A stretch of 53,894 nt of DNA from Chara braunii (Eukaryota; Streptophyta; Charophyceae; Charales; Characeae), in the NCBI GenBank assembly GCA_003427395.1, contig BFEA01000879.1, forward strand, positions 87,225 to 141,118. The letters run 5' to 3'. A program made the position numbers and the translations under genes. This document shows positions 20,795-30,703 of this stretch, one piece after another (the stretch's first letter is position 1; every line of letters starts with the position of its first letter). The notes beneath the pieces are model-generated. The model saw only the letters and a list, made by a program, of their open reading frames with translations. It did not search any database and had not been told where the DNA came from.

Positions 20795-20942
20795 GAGAAT
20801 CTTTCCCTTCAGGACATCCACTAAAATTGGACGCATGGCCCTGCGCACGGATGATGACAACGCATAAATCGAGAAATACGTAGTCCCGAAAACGGAAAAA
20901 AAAAAGAAAAAGGGAAAAAAAAAGAAAAAGAAAAAGAGAATC
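20795..20942 (+). pseudogene. U6 snRNA retrocopy f with target duplication
   Basis: The U6-derived part (20802-20885) has CCCTTCAGGACATCC, AAAATTGG, GCATGGCCCTGCGCA and AAATCGAGAAAT in order. The segment between AAAATTGG and GCATGG, including the ACAGAG box, is deleted. An A-rich tail runs to 20935. GAGAATC occurs immediately before (20795-20801) and after (20936-20942), a 7-bp target duplication. Confidence 0.8.
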
Positions 20943-21200
20943 GTAATCGCGAAACAACGACGTCACGGAGAGTCAGCGATCGGGAAAATGAGGAAAAAAA
21001 AAAAAAAAAAAGGAGCAGCAAAGAAGAATCAAGGATAAGCGATGGGGGAAGGACGATTGCCATCTTCATCACGATCAAGATCCTTTTTTTTTTTCTTTTT
21101 TTTTTTCTTTTTTTTTTTTAAACATGACCTTAAGGTCGTGGCTCCTTATCCATTCTGGCGAGCGTCAGTCCGGTTCCTTTTCCACCGGCTCATAAAAAAG

Positions 21201-21287
<87 letters not shown>

Positions 21288-21644
21288 GACACAGGATCAC
21301 CCACGCACGCTTCCTTACGTCCGGCCAATAAAGGAACATCTGATCAGCATTGATTACTCCATTCCATTCATGCATTGGAGGATCGACTGTCAGCTTGCCT
21401 TGCCTTCCTTCCTATAGATATCCTCCTCTCAGCTATGGTGCGAACCACAGCTGTCGGCTCAGCTTGGGGGAAAGAGACAGTCACTTCTTGTTTTTTTTTT
21501 TTTTTTTCACTTCTAAAAGGGGCGGGCAACCGGAACGGGATCTGCTGTCGTCTTCGCTCATGTTGAATCCCGATGCTTTTTGGTCTCCTGCCTCCTCCTT
21601 TGGTATCTCCTTCCTTCCTTTTTTTGTCTTTTTCTTTTCAGCAG

Positions 21645-21701
21645 CCATGCAAATCTTCAGTCCCCGTATCGTTTCGACTCTATCTGATAACCCGGAGGAA
21701 C
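21645..21701 (-). pseudogene. U6 snRNA-derived segment g (5' half)
   Basis: The minus strand has a GTTCCTCCGGGTTATC 5' stem, AAACGATACGGGGACTGAAG and ATTTGCATGGC, then passes directly into an A-rich stretch (T-rich on the plus strand, about 21616-21640). Probably a 3'-shortened retrocopy. Confidence 0.6.
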
Positions 21702-21889
21702 GATACACAGTCAGACGATTAGCGAGGTGCCAAGATCTGTGGAAGGATGAACAAAAAAAAAAAAAAAAAAAAAACCTTATCTGAGGAAGCCAAGGTCTTT
21801 ATGGTAAACCAACGTGGCAGTTGCTTGCCATCGCCTGCGATCCCGATCATTATATCATTGTTCGTCAAAATCACAATCTTACTTGTACT

Positions 21890-21901
21890 ACCTCCTCCTC
21901 C

Positions 21902-21933
<32 letters not shown>

Positions 21934-21965
21934 CTCCTCCTCCTCCTCCTCCTCTTCTTCCTCCT
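21890..21965 (+). repeat. (CTC)n-like microsatellite
   Basis: CTCCTC/CTTCCTC tract. Other simple tracts nearby: (CA)n at about 21200-21230 followed by an A-rich stretch to 21288, T-rich at about 21082-21120, A-run at about 21753-21773, (CTT)n at about 22486-22530 and 22911-22935. Confidence 0.85.
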
Positions 21966-22261
21966 GTTGATGCTCATTCCGCCACCATCGCCACGTCCTC
22001 CTTTCCCCGTCTTCTCCTTACCCTTCATTTTGTTTCCTTTTCTCGCTTCATTTTCTTTCCTTTTTTCGTTTCCTATTCTTCTTGTTGTGGAAGATGGGCA
22101 TGGTGAGACATGAGGCCTCGCCGAACCACTCGCCAAATGCCAACCTTTAAAATGTATCCGGCCTAGTTTGTTGCTCAGATTCCTTCAGAACGTTGGCGTT
22201 TCGCGCGTGGCGCGGCGAGGGCCATGGACACCGCGCCGGTGTCTCGCTTTTTTCCCCGTTC

Positions 22262-22430
22262 TCTTCCTCTTTTCGTTGGGGCGGCCGGGGGGGGCCGGGC
22301 GGCGGAAAGCCGGGGGGAAACCTGAGGGAGGGTGGGCCGGGCGGCGGATAGCCGGGGGGGAACCTGAGGGAGGGTGGGCCGGGCGGCGGCAAGCCGGGGG
22401 AAAACCTGAGGGAGGGTGGGCTGGGAGACA
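22262..22430 (+). repeat. GC-rich minisatellite, 42-bp unit x3
   Basis: CCTGAGGGAGGGTGGGC starts at 22321, 22363 and 22405. The unit length is a multiple of three and the plus frame gives a 14-residue repeat (GRRxAGGxPEGGWA). The G-runs could form quadruplexes. No start or domain supports a gene. Confidence 0.85.
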
Positions 22431-23070
22431 TGTTGACAATGTAATGTGAAATGTCGGGATTCGTTTACCCAAGCAGGTACCCGATCACTTCTTCTTCTTT
22501 CTTCTTCTTCTTCTTCTTCTTCTTCTTCTTGAAGTTTCTTCTTCTTCGGGTTATAACAAACAGAGGGCAACGCCAGAAAGGCCGCCTATGCTGAGGAAGA
22601 AAGGCACGGTGGGTGCGAGTTGGAGGATTGCCCCTGTGGATCAGTCCAGTTGCGCAACAAGGCACAGTGCGGCGGGGACTGTTGCGCATTTACTTATTAG
22701 CTTCACTGATGTCCATGCAGGTGCTTGTTCATCTTAATTCAAAGCGTGCATGCCTAGCGACTAGGCTCGCTATTTCATTTCATTTCATTTTTTTCCATTT
22801 CTTCTTCCTCTAGTGGAATGCGCACGTGCTGAGACGTGGGCATGGCTATGGATGCAAGTGTCATCTTTGAATATGTGTTCGGAAGGAGATGAGGGTCACT
22901 CCTTGTCACTCTTCTTCTTCTTCTTCTTCTTCTTCGAAATTCTTCTTCGAAATTCTTCTTCTTCTTTATGTACTGGTGGATGCTAGCGAGAGAGGCGACC
23001 TCGTGGTTGTGCGCGGTAAGAGCATTTCTTAGCGCTAGCGAGAGATAAGGCGGCCGGCCTTTCTTGCCGC

Positions 23071-23179
23071 TACCTTCTTCCCCCGAATACAACGTACGGT
23101 CATTATAGCTGTATTTGGGGTGTCTTTCAGACTAAATACAGCTATAATGACCGTACGTTGTATTCGGGAGAAGAAGGTA
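23071..23179. mobile_element. Palindromic MITE, copy 4 (nearly perfect)
   Basis: Arms of about 46 bp, from TACCTTCTTC at 23071 to GAAGAAGGTA ending at 23179, with ACAACGTACGGTCATTATAG on the left and its complement on the right. The arms carry GTACGG where copies 1 and 3 carry GCCCGG, and the change is present on both arms. Pairing may extend a few bases outward (CTTGCC/GGCAAG). Confidence 0.85.
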
Positions 23180-23377
23180 GAGAGGCAAGGTGGAACGATG
23201 ATGGCGCGTCAACGCATCTCTAAGGCGGCACAGGGTATGTCTCTTTTGGTGAATGAAAGCATACTTAGCATAGACGATGGGCGACTGGCCTCGTATTCCT
23301 CTATAATTCTTCTACTTTCAGCGTACTCAAACAGCCTTGGGAAAAGCTGCTTTCTTTTTTTTTTTTTTTTTTAAAAG

Positions 23378-23469
23378 AAGCTGCTTGGCAGCCTGATAAA
23401 CTGGCGCCGTGCAATGGCCCGAAAAGCTGCTTGGCAGCCGGATGAACTGGCGCGGTGCAGTGGGCCGTA
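23378..23469 (+). repeat. 46-bp tandem duplication
   Basis: AAGCTGCTTGGCAGCC starts at 23378 and 23424. The first unit is preceded by a T-run bounded by related AAGCTGCTT words, another possible tail-only insertion. Confidence 0.8.
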
Positions 23470-23500
23470 AGTTAATCCGCAAAGTAAGCTATACCTTGTT

Positions 23501-23565
23501 CCGCCGGAATAGAACGTCCGGTGATTATAAGAGCACCATTTTGGCGAACTTTTCAGTCCAGATGC
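23501..23565. mobile_element. Palindromic MITE, copy 5 (half element)
   Basis: One arm only: GGAATAGAACGTCCGGTGAT followed by TTCAGTC. The opposite arm is missing or beyond recognition. A T-run follows at about 23619-23649. Confidence 0.55.
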
Positions 23566-23613
23566 ATTCATTTTTTACTGGACACAGGCAGTTTTTCCCA
23601 GTGTGGAAGCTCC

Positions 23614-23653
<40 letters not shown>

Positions 23654-23659
23654 CCGACT

Positions 23660-24185
23660 TTAAATCTTTCTGGTCTGTCAGTCTAAAAACCGCCAACTGC
23701 CCCCCCCGCCCCCCCCAGAACACAACTCACCCTCATTTTGGCTGCATCGCCCCGGAAAGATGGCTTCTCTACATTCGTTATCAGTCTGCGTTGTGTTCGG
23801 AGGAAGACGGTAGACCGATAATTTTTTATTTTTTTATATTAGTCCGATAATTTAGCACCTACGGACCATTTTTTCATACAAGATTACGGCACGGGCTCTC
23901 TCTCTCCGATGGAATGCTTCTACACGGCTACCGAGGGAAGACGAAAAGAAAAAAAATCCCCAAAACAAAAATTCTCATTGGAGAAAATTCGGTGGTTGGT
24001 ATGCCTAGGAGTTTCACGGGATAAAAAGTAGGTGTAGAACCAGGGACCAGGACCCACTAGCGCCGTATTATACCGTGGGACAGTGGCTTGTGACACCCTT
24101 TTGGCATTTAAAAAATGGTTTCTGTACTTTTTCGGATTTGAAAAACTCGCTTTCTACGAGTTAAGCAAAGTAAAACTCAGCTAAA
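23660..24185. other. Intergenic stretch, no feature seen
   Basis: Contains a short C-run near 23701 and AT-rich sequence. No gene or repeat is recognised. Confidence 0.4.
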
Positions 24186-24214
24186 AAAGAAACGCTGTCC
24201 TTGGGGACATCCGT

Positions 24215-24246
<32 letters not shown>

Positions 24247-24325
24247 GGCCCCTTCGCAAGGATGACACGCACAAATCGAGAAATGGTCCAAATTAAAAAA
24301 AAAAAAAAAAAAAGAAAGAAACGCT
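24186..24325 (+). pseudogene. Nearly intact U6 snRNA retrocopy h with A tail and target duplication
   Basis: The U6 part, 24197-24294, has the plant-type sequence throughout: a GTCC...GGGGACATCCG 5' stem, AAAATTGGAACGATACAGAG, AAGATTAGCATGGCCCC, GATGACACGC and ACAAATCGAGAAATGGTCC. A tail of 19 A follows (24295-24313). An exact 11-bp duplication AAAGAAACGCT lies at 24186-24196 and 24315-24325. There is no plant U6 upstream sequence element or TATA box before it and an A tail instead of a T-run, so it is a processed copy. Confidence 0.92.
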
Positions 24326-25173
24326 CCCTTCAGCCAATGGGCTGGGTCCTCTGAAGGTCTTTGCTGTCAGGTCATTCTGGTATTTGGCAGTACACACGAC
24401 TTTTTTTTTTTTTTTTTGGGTCCCCCTTTTTGTGCACGGGAAGCTCTGTAGGAAGGTGACAATATCTCCCCCCCCTTCCCGCCCAAAAAAAAAAAAAAAA
24501 GGTCCGGAAAACACTACGCTGCTACAGTGATTTTGAAATAAAACCCTCGAACAGAGAGGAATGTTGCTCCCTTGGTGCCAGCGGTGCCAAAGTCTCTTTC
24601 CCCCCCCACAAAAAAGCGGAGACCATTGAGCACATCTTCATGCAATGCCCGATTGCTCAATTCATATGGAGATGGTGGGACCGTATATGGCGGAAGATGG
24701 AAGCAGACATTCCCTGGCCCTGGTCATGGCAGGCCATATTGGCTGGGCATTGGCCGCTGGCAGAAACAGCCTCGACCTTCGTAGAGATGCACCCTGGCCA
24801 TGGAAAGGGTGCGGGTGGAAGGGGCGGATGTTCTAGAACAGATTCAGCAGCAGATTCACCTTGAGCTTACGCAGAGATGGGTGGACACAAGATCCCAATT
24901 AGACCTTTTCAAACAAATTGGAGATGTCAGAAGACGGATTACGACTTTTTGCACAGACTGGGTGGGGGGAGAAAGAGAAGAATGGATTGCAAAAATTGAA
25001 TGGAGTGGGGGGACAGGGGAGTTGGGCCGTACGATTTGGAGCAAATAAGGGACTATCGTCTAATTTTTAAAGACTGGACTAACATAGAGCCCTCCTTCCC
25101 TCTACGTCCTCCCTCGGATTTTCCGGACCCCTTTCCTCCTCATGCCCTGTCTCTAACAGAGATTCTGTCTTGA
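24326..25173 (+). pseudogene. 3' end of a LINE (zinc-binding domain of reverse transcriptase family)
   Basis: A frame at about 24610-24780 contains the C-terminal LINE zinc-binding motif: ETIEHIFMQCPIAQFIWRWW matches the H-x3-C spacing and trailing W of the zf-RVT domain that follows reverse transcriptase in L1-type elements. An upstream part (about 24540-24600) reads as the preceding C-x-G segment. Further frames at 24800-25048 and 25040-25170 continue in other phases, so at least two frameshifts are present. A- and T-runs interrupt the upstream part. The RT core and endonuclease are absent (5' truncation, common for LINEs). It supplies direct evidence of the machinery that makes A-tailed retrocopies such as the U6 copy next to it. 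Confidence 0.75.
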
Positions 25174-25495
25174 GCATAATACTTTGCAAACCTCACACGT
25201 TTTCACAATGCGGAACACCTCCCTGGAGGCCCCTGGGGAGGACCCCGCCAATGCCTTTTTCTATTCTACTTTCTGTTGAGGTAGTCAATGCTGACGTTTT
25301 TGAGTATTCTGGAAGCAATTGAGCATGAGGGTTCTGAATGCAACTGACCATGGTTTTGGAGTGTGTGGCTCCCCTGATTAGTAGCAGTCCCTAGCGGTTT
25401 ATCTGACGCCCTTCTTATAAGGGTGAAGAGATACAAAAGAGATTGGCTGCCCTGCATGCTCACACATGGCTACTTTACTAGATATTACACAGGAT

Positions 25496-25640
25496 CTGCT
25501 CAGTCAATCCCCTGGGTTTCAGGGCAATCAATGCTGGCAGACTCCATAGCCACTATTCTTATAGGGGCTGCTCAGTCAATCCCCTGTGTTGCAGTGTAAT
25601 CAATGCTGGCAGATCTCACAAGTCACTGTTCTCACCTTCT
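25496..25640 (+). repeat. 72-bp tandem duplication
   Basis: CTGCTCAGTCAATCCCCTG starts at 25496 and 25568, each followed by a shared AATCAATGCTGGCAGA. No other feature between 25180 and 25787. Confidence 0.85.
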
Positions 25641-25787
25641 CAAGATATTTTTCTTTCAAGGGATGCTGGACCCGTTTTCCAGCAGGTGATGCTCCCCACT
25701 AATAGATGGAGCCTCTCCCCAGGTGTTAGTGCTCTCTGCTCTTACCAGCAGCACTAACACTGGTAGGGGTGTTGTTAAAAAAAAAAA

Positions 25788-26657
25788 NNNNNNNNNNNNN
25801 NNNNNNNNNNNNNNNNNNNNNNNNNNNNNNNNNNNNNNNNNNNNNNNNNNNNNNNNNNNNNNNNNNNNNNNNNNNNNNNNNNNNNNNNNNNNNNNNNNNN
25901 NNNNNNNNNNNNNNNNNNNNNNNNNNNNNNNNNNNNNNNNNNNNNNNNNNNNNNNNNNNNNNNNNNNNNNNNNNNNNNNNNNNNNNNNNNNNNNNNNNNN
26001 NNNNNNNNNNNNNNNNNNNNNNNNNNNNNNNNNNNNNNNNNNNNNNNNNNNNNNNNNNNNNNNNNNNNNNNNNNNNNNNNNNNNNNNNNNNNNNNNNNNN
26101 NNNNNNNNNNNNNNNNNNNNNNNNNNNNNNNNNNNNNNNNNNNNNNNNNNNNNNNNNNNNNNNNNNNNNNNNNNNNNNNNNNNNNNNNNNNNNNNNNNNN
26201 NNNNNNNNNNNNNNNNNNNNNNNNNNNNNNNNNNNNNNNNNNNNNNNNNNNNNNNNNNNNNNNNNNNNNNNNNNNNNNNNNNNNNNNNNNNNNNNNNNNN
26301 NNNNNNNNNNNNNNNNNNNNNNNNNNNNNNNNNNNNNNNNNNNNNNNNNNNNNNNNNNNNNNNNNNNNNNNNNNNNNNNNNNNNNNNNNNNNNNNNNNNN
26401 NNNNNNNNNNNNNNNNNNNNNNNNNNNNNNNNNNNNNNNNNNNNNNNNNNNNNNNNNNNNNNNNNNNNNNNNNNNNNNNNNNNNNNNNNNNNNNNNNNNN
26501 NNNNNNNNNNNNNNNNNNNNNNNNNNNNNNNNNNNNNNNNNNNNNNNNNNNNNNNNNNNNNNNNNNNNNNNNNNNNNNNNNNNNNNNNNNNNNNNNNNNN
26601 NNNNNNNNNNNNNNNNNNNNNNNNNNNNNNNNNNNNNNNNNNNNNNNNNNNNNNNNN
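25788..26657. other. Assembly gap (870 N)
   Basis: Unknown bases. Any open frame spanning the gap is meaningless. Confidence 1.
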
Positions 26658-26820
26658 GAAGAGTAATCCGAGGGCGCAAAATACCGCCCTAGAAATTAGT
26701 CCAGATGGAAGGAAAGCTTTATTTTTTTTGGAAACTAATATTCTTTGTCTCAGTTTCACTTTGGACTATCTATCGACCTACCACCATTCCCAAGCCTATA
26801 TACAGGGGACCCTGCTACCT

Positions 26821-27155
26821 CTCACAAGTAGGATAAGAGGATGCATGTTGCCCCGCACCCTATTCAGCGGTGGTGACAGAGTAGTCTGGGGCCGACTATG
26901 GGGCGGGGCGGCTAACACAAAAGACGGAGCATTTTGCAAGTAGCCGCGCCTCCCATCGACTTCCTCTGCCCCCATCGAGTAACAGCATTGTCTATGACCA
27001 GCACTCTCCCACACACAGCGCACAACCCAGACACACACGCCAACTATCTCAGTTGCTTGGCACCAAGAGTGCGGCGCGGTCGGTGGAGATTGAACCCACG
27101 ACCTCCTGAATGCCACTTGCGTGTCTAACCAACTGAGCTAGGCCGCTCACTCCCG
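26821..27155 (-). mobile_element. tRNA-derived SINE, copy 2
   Basis: The minus strand has A-box TAGCTCAGTTGG (plus 27129-27140) and B-box GGTTCAATCTC (plus 27086-27096). About 335 bp; shorter than copy 1 because it lacks the long CA run. The head matches copy 1 almost base for base over about 50 bp (plus CCCACGACCTCCTGAATGCC and following). Confidence 0.85.
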
Positions 27156-27159
27156 AAGG

Positions 27160-27735
27160 AAAGCTTCTTCTTCTTCTTCTTCTTTTTGTAGCAGTGTTCC
27201 CAGTCTTTTCACTATGACATGGGAAGGCTGACTGCCCTCTCACGACTTAGTTGCAGGACGCACATACTGGAGGACTGCACAAAGGCGGTACCAAAAAGAC
27301 TTGGCTTTTAGTCGGAAGCGTCCAAGTGAGTCATTGGCATTGAGGATTGCACGGGGGCATCTGAAAGACTGGCTTTTTGTGGGAAGCGAGTAAGTTCGCA
27401 AGCCAATCCGAAGCAGCTTGTAGCAGTGGTACAGTATTTATGAGAGATGGCAAGGTCAAAGGCACTCTCACTTAGGTGTTGGAGGATCATTGCACGTGCG
27501 GTAGCGAAAGCCTGGTTTGTGGCAAGGGCCTTGGGAAGGGACCTGAAGAGTACCAGGAGCGATTCCTGGTAGAAACACATATTAGGCAAACCTGTGTATT
27601 TACTGAGAGTGTTGCATGCACGGGGAGAGGTGACCGTCTATTTGTGAAGTGCATCCGAAGACAGATTTCTCCACTGTTTATCCAAATTATCACTATACTG
27701 CAATCAGACTCACTTTCATTCCACTTCGCACTCAT
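27160..27735. other. Intergenic, short TTC repeat, no gene seen
   Basis: (CTT)n at about 27166-27186. The open frames at 27308-27829 lack recognisable domains. Confidence 0.35.
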
Positions 27736-28135
27736 GCAAACAGATGGTGGATCACACCGGCGCACAACGCCCACTCTGAGCTCAAAGATATGGAAGTCGA
27801 AACACAGTTCAGATGCAAGCTCGCTTTAACAGGCTATGGCGCATCGGCGCCTGTACATCCCACTCTCGTCTCTCTGTCCAACACCACTGTTCGCACTCAC
27901 GCAACTCTGGATCACCCTGGATATCCCACACACGTACTCACACTCTCATACTCACACACTCGCCTATCTTCTATGGCGGCTATGGCCGCTGTCCCTCTCC
28001 TAGCTATGTCTAACTATCTCCTTCAGCCCACTTCGCCTTCGGGCACTCTGCAGACCACCTCGCACAAGTCGCTCAAGCAGCGCTTCTGCATGGCTTACGC
28101 AGGAATGAATGAATGGCTGGGCGCTGCCTCTTGAT
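27735..28135 (+). repeat. Diverged copy of part of the 1-9800 structured repeat
   Basis: Shares GGCGCACAACGCCCA and a block CGCTTC(C/T)(A/G)CATGGCT followed by GAATGAATGAATGG with 2105-2255, in the same order. The hairpin array itself is not present here, so this is a 3' fragment or a related element. Confidence 0.55.
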
Positions 28136-28139
28136 TTAT

Positions 28140-28600
28140 ACTTCTGTAACTCGTTGGTCTGCCCCTTTTCCATGCCCTTGGTGCACACAGTCCCATACGG
28201 TACTTGCTTGACTGGACTGTGATTGACTGGGACTGGTACCGCTGACTGCATGGGTTTGCACTGCCAACTCGATGAAGTCGCACTGCCAACGTAACGCAGT
28301 TGGGCTCACCACTTGCCCACTTGCCTCTGCCCAAACGTGAGACAACTTCGAATGGCCCACTTCCGGACCTTCCGGAAGTCTGTGGGCTTGGCCTTTCGAA
28401 CACTGTAGCAGCTACCACCTTGACCTTTCAGGACTGTAGCAGCTATGAATTTGACCTTTCAGAAGAGCTACAGCTACGACTTCTAGAACTCGCTGAAGAC
28501 CTCTACCCGACAGGTCTACAGATCGAACCCCTACAACCTACGGACCTACGACAGCCTACCAACTGTTGCGAATACACAGGTCACGGGTTCAACTCTTGGA
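28140..28600. other. Intergenic, no gene seen
   Basis: Contains a 30-bp direct duplication around CTGTAGCAGCTA (near 28401 and 28434). No domain is recognisable in the open frames. Confidence 0.35.
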
Positions 28601-28630
28601 GTCGAAGGTAGGACTAGGGATCGAGCCCTG

Positions 28631-28825
28631 GGATCTGCGTTCGCTACTGCTAACAGGCCAATACCGTTTCAATACTATGTCCGCTCCTTGTTGCACCTCG
28701 TGAGATGTGTGGAGATCTGCGTTCGCNGAGATGTGTGGAGATCTGCGTTCGCTACTGCTAACAGGCCAATACCGTTTCAATACTATGTCCGCTCCTTGTT
28801 GCACCTCGTGAGATGTGTGGAGTCT
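28631..28825 (+). repeat. Duplication around a single N, likely assembly join
   Basis: The 25 bases before N28727 (28702-28726) recur exactly after it (28728-28752), and a longer block starting GATCTGCGTTCGCTACTGC occurs on both sides. This is what is seen when two overlapping contig ends are joined with an N instead of being merged. Confidence 0.8.
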
Positions 28826-29007
28826 GAGTCTGATGAGTCAGTTCATGTGTTTTTTCAGTCTTCCACTGCATTGTTTGCCAACCGTTCTTCATGTTGGCTA
28901 TTCCTTGGTTTTGCACATTACCTATCTTTTGGTAGGCATGTATCAGACTGAGTTTGGTATGGGAGCAGACCAAGGAAGAAAGGAAAAACTGATCTTCTCA
29001 TCTGAAC

Positions 29008-29062
29008 GATTGACTGATTGACTGATTGATCGAATCTATTGATTGATTGATTGATTGATTAG
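29008..29062 (+). repeat. (TGAT)n microsatellite
   Basis: TGAT/TGAC tetramers. From here to 29928 only a T-run (29286-29311) and unremarkable sequence are seen. Confidence 0.85.
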
Positions 29063-29280
29063 TGGAAAATTCCCAGACTTAGTGAAATCCTGATTTTGCC
29101 TGGGCTACCAGCTGGGCCGCCCAGGGGTCACCCTTTTTTCCTCGGCGGCCCGGCCGTGCAAGGACCAGGGATGGTCCCAGCAAAAAAACAACAAAAAACA
29201 TCCGAAAAATCCCAAAAAAAACACTATGTAATGCACAAAAATAAACTGAACAACTTTTGCCTCAGGCTCACATCAAAAGT

Positions 29281-29311
<31 letters not shown>

Positions 29312-29928
29312 GGGCTCGGCCGGGCACGTGATCCTGGGCCACTCTGGTAATTGAATTGAAATTGATACACAGGTGGTGTAGGCATACACAGTGTAAGGCA
29401 AACACACAGTGCAAACACACAGAGTGCAAACACAGAGTGCAAAGCATAACACCAAGTAGTACACACATTGTCACCGAAGTGACACGTAGACGTAAATCAG
29501 AGTACCATTGGCTTTTTCCGCTTAACCAAACCGACAAACCCAAGATCCGCCACAAACCACTTTCCGCCCACCGCGAAATTCTCCCGTCGTCACAGTCGAA
29601 GTCGACTGTGGGAAAAACCATGAGGTCGAGCTAATCTAGCCTATGTATGATATAGTTGGACAAAAGGCGGTTCGGTCAGTCCTCCTCGATCCGAGGTAGG
29701 GGGACCGATATGCTGCACTCTGGTAGCCTAGGATTTTGCAGATTTGTTTTTTTAGTTTGAAGGGAAATTTGTTTTTGCAATAAATTTGCACAATGCACAC
29801 TTTTTCCTGCTTGCACTACTTTCTCTCTCCGAATTAAAGGCCAAGATATTTGCACTTGCACCTCAGAACTTCGAATTGAAAATGTTGATTTTTTTTCTGC
29901 AGTCTTTTTTTTTTCTCAAATAGTTCAA

Positions 29929-30200
29929 CCTTCACTGGATTTGTCTATTGTTACTCCACCTTTCCTTTTTCTTTTTCGCTGGTAGGTTGAATTTGTTTTT
30001 CATTAGCAGGGAATAGGAGAGGATTATCAATGGGGAGAAAATTAAAGAAAAAAAAAATCATCCTTCACTGGATTTGTCTATTATTAGTAATTTATTACTC
30101 CACCTTTCCTTTTTCTTTTTCGCAGGTCGGTTGAATTTGTTTTCATTAGCAGGGAAATTGGAGAGAATTGTCAATAGGGAGGGAAAAAAAAAAAAAAAAG
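29929..30200 (+). repeat. 133-bp tandem duplication
   Basis: CCTTCACTGGATTTGTCTAT starts at 29929 and 30062, followed in both by TCCACCTTTCC, TTTTTCTTTTTCGC and TTCATTAGCAGGGAA. From 30200 to 30700 no feature is seen. Confidence 0.9.
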
Positions 30201-30703
30201 AAGGAATTCGGTCATCTGCTGGATTTCGGTTTTCATACTTCGCATATAATCGTGATTTCTGTGTCCTGGTGCTCCTATCCTTGAACTATTCGGGATTTTT
30301 TTTCTTCTGCCTTTGCTTATTTGTTTTTTTTCTGGTTAACTTTGATTATTCCTCCTCAGTACTTGATCATCTGCTTTTTTTTCACTAAGGACAGTGGGAG
30401 GTGGGCGGCGAGGTCTGACACCCAGGTTCAGGCAGGTGGGGGCCAGATGATCAGGGACACGCTAGGATTGACGTAAGCAGCAAACTTCAGGCAGCAGTAC
30501 CGCAGTAGCGCATGACATTTGTTACATTCAGTGCATGATCATCATGTGCAACAGCGGCATTTGGATCAACTGGCAGGAGAGTCAGTATGATATACGCCGA
30601 CCGCATGAAGGGTCTAGCCAAAACTGAAGCAAGGCCAAGGCGGCTATAGCCACCAAGCTAGCTGCTGAGGCTGAATGATGGCATACTGTTCAGGAAGATA
30701 TGT

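Noticed and set aside
24197-24294. Functional U6 snRNA gene.
   Set aside because: No upstream sequence element or TATA box, no T-run terminator, an A tail instead, and a flanking target duplication.
25656-26943. Open frames of over 300 codons in both strands.
   Set aside because: They consist of the 870-base N gap.
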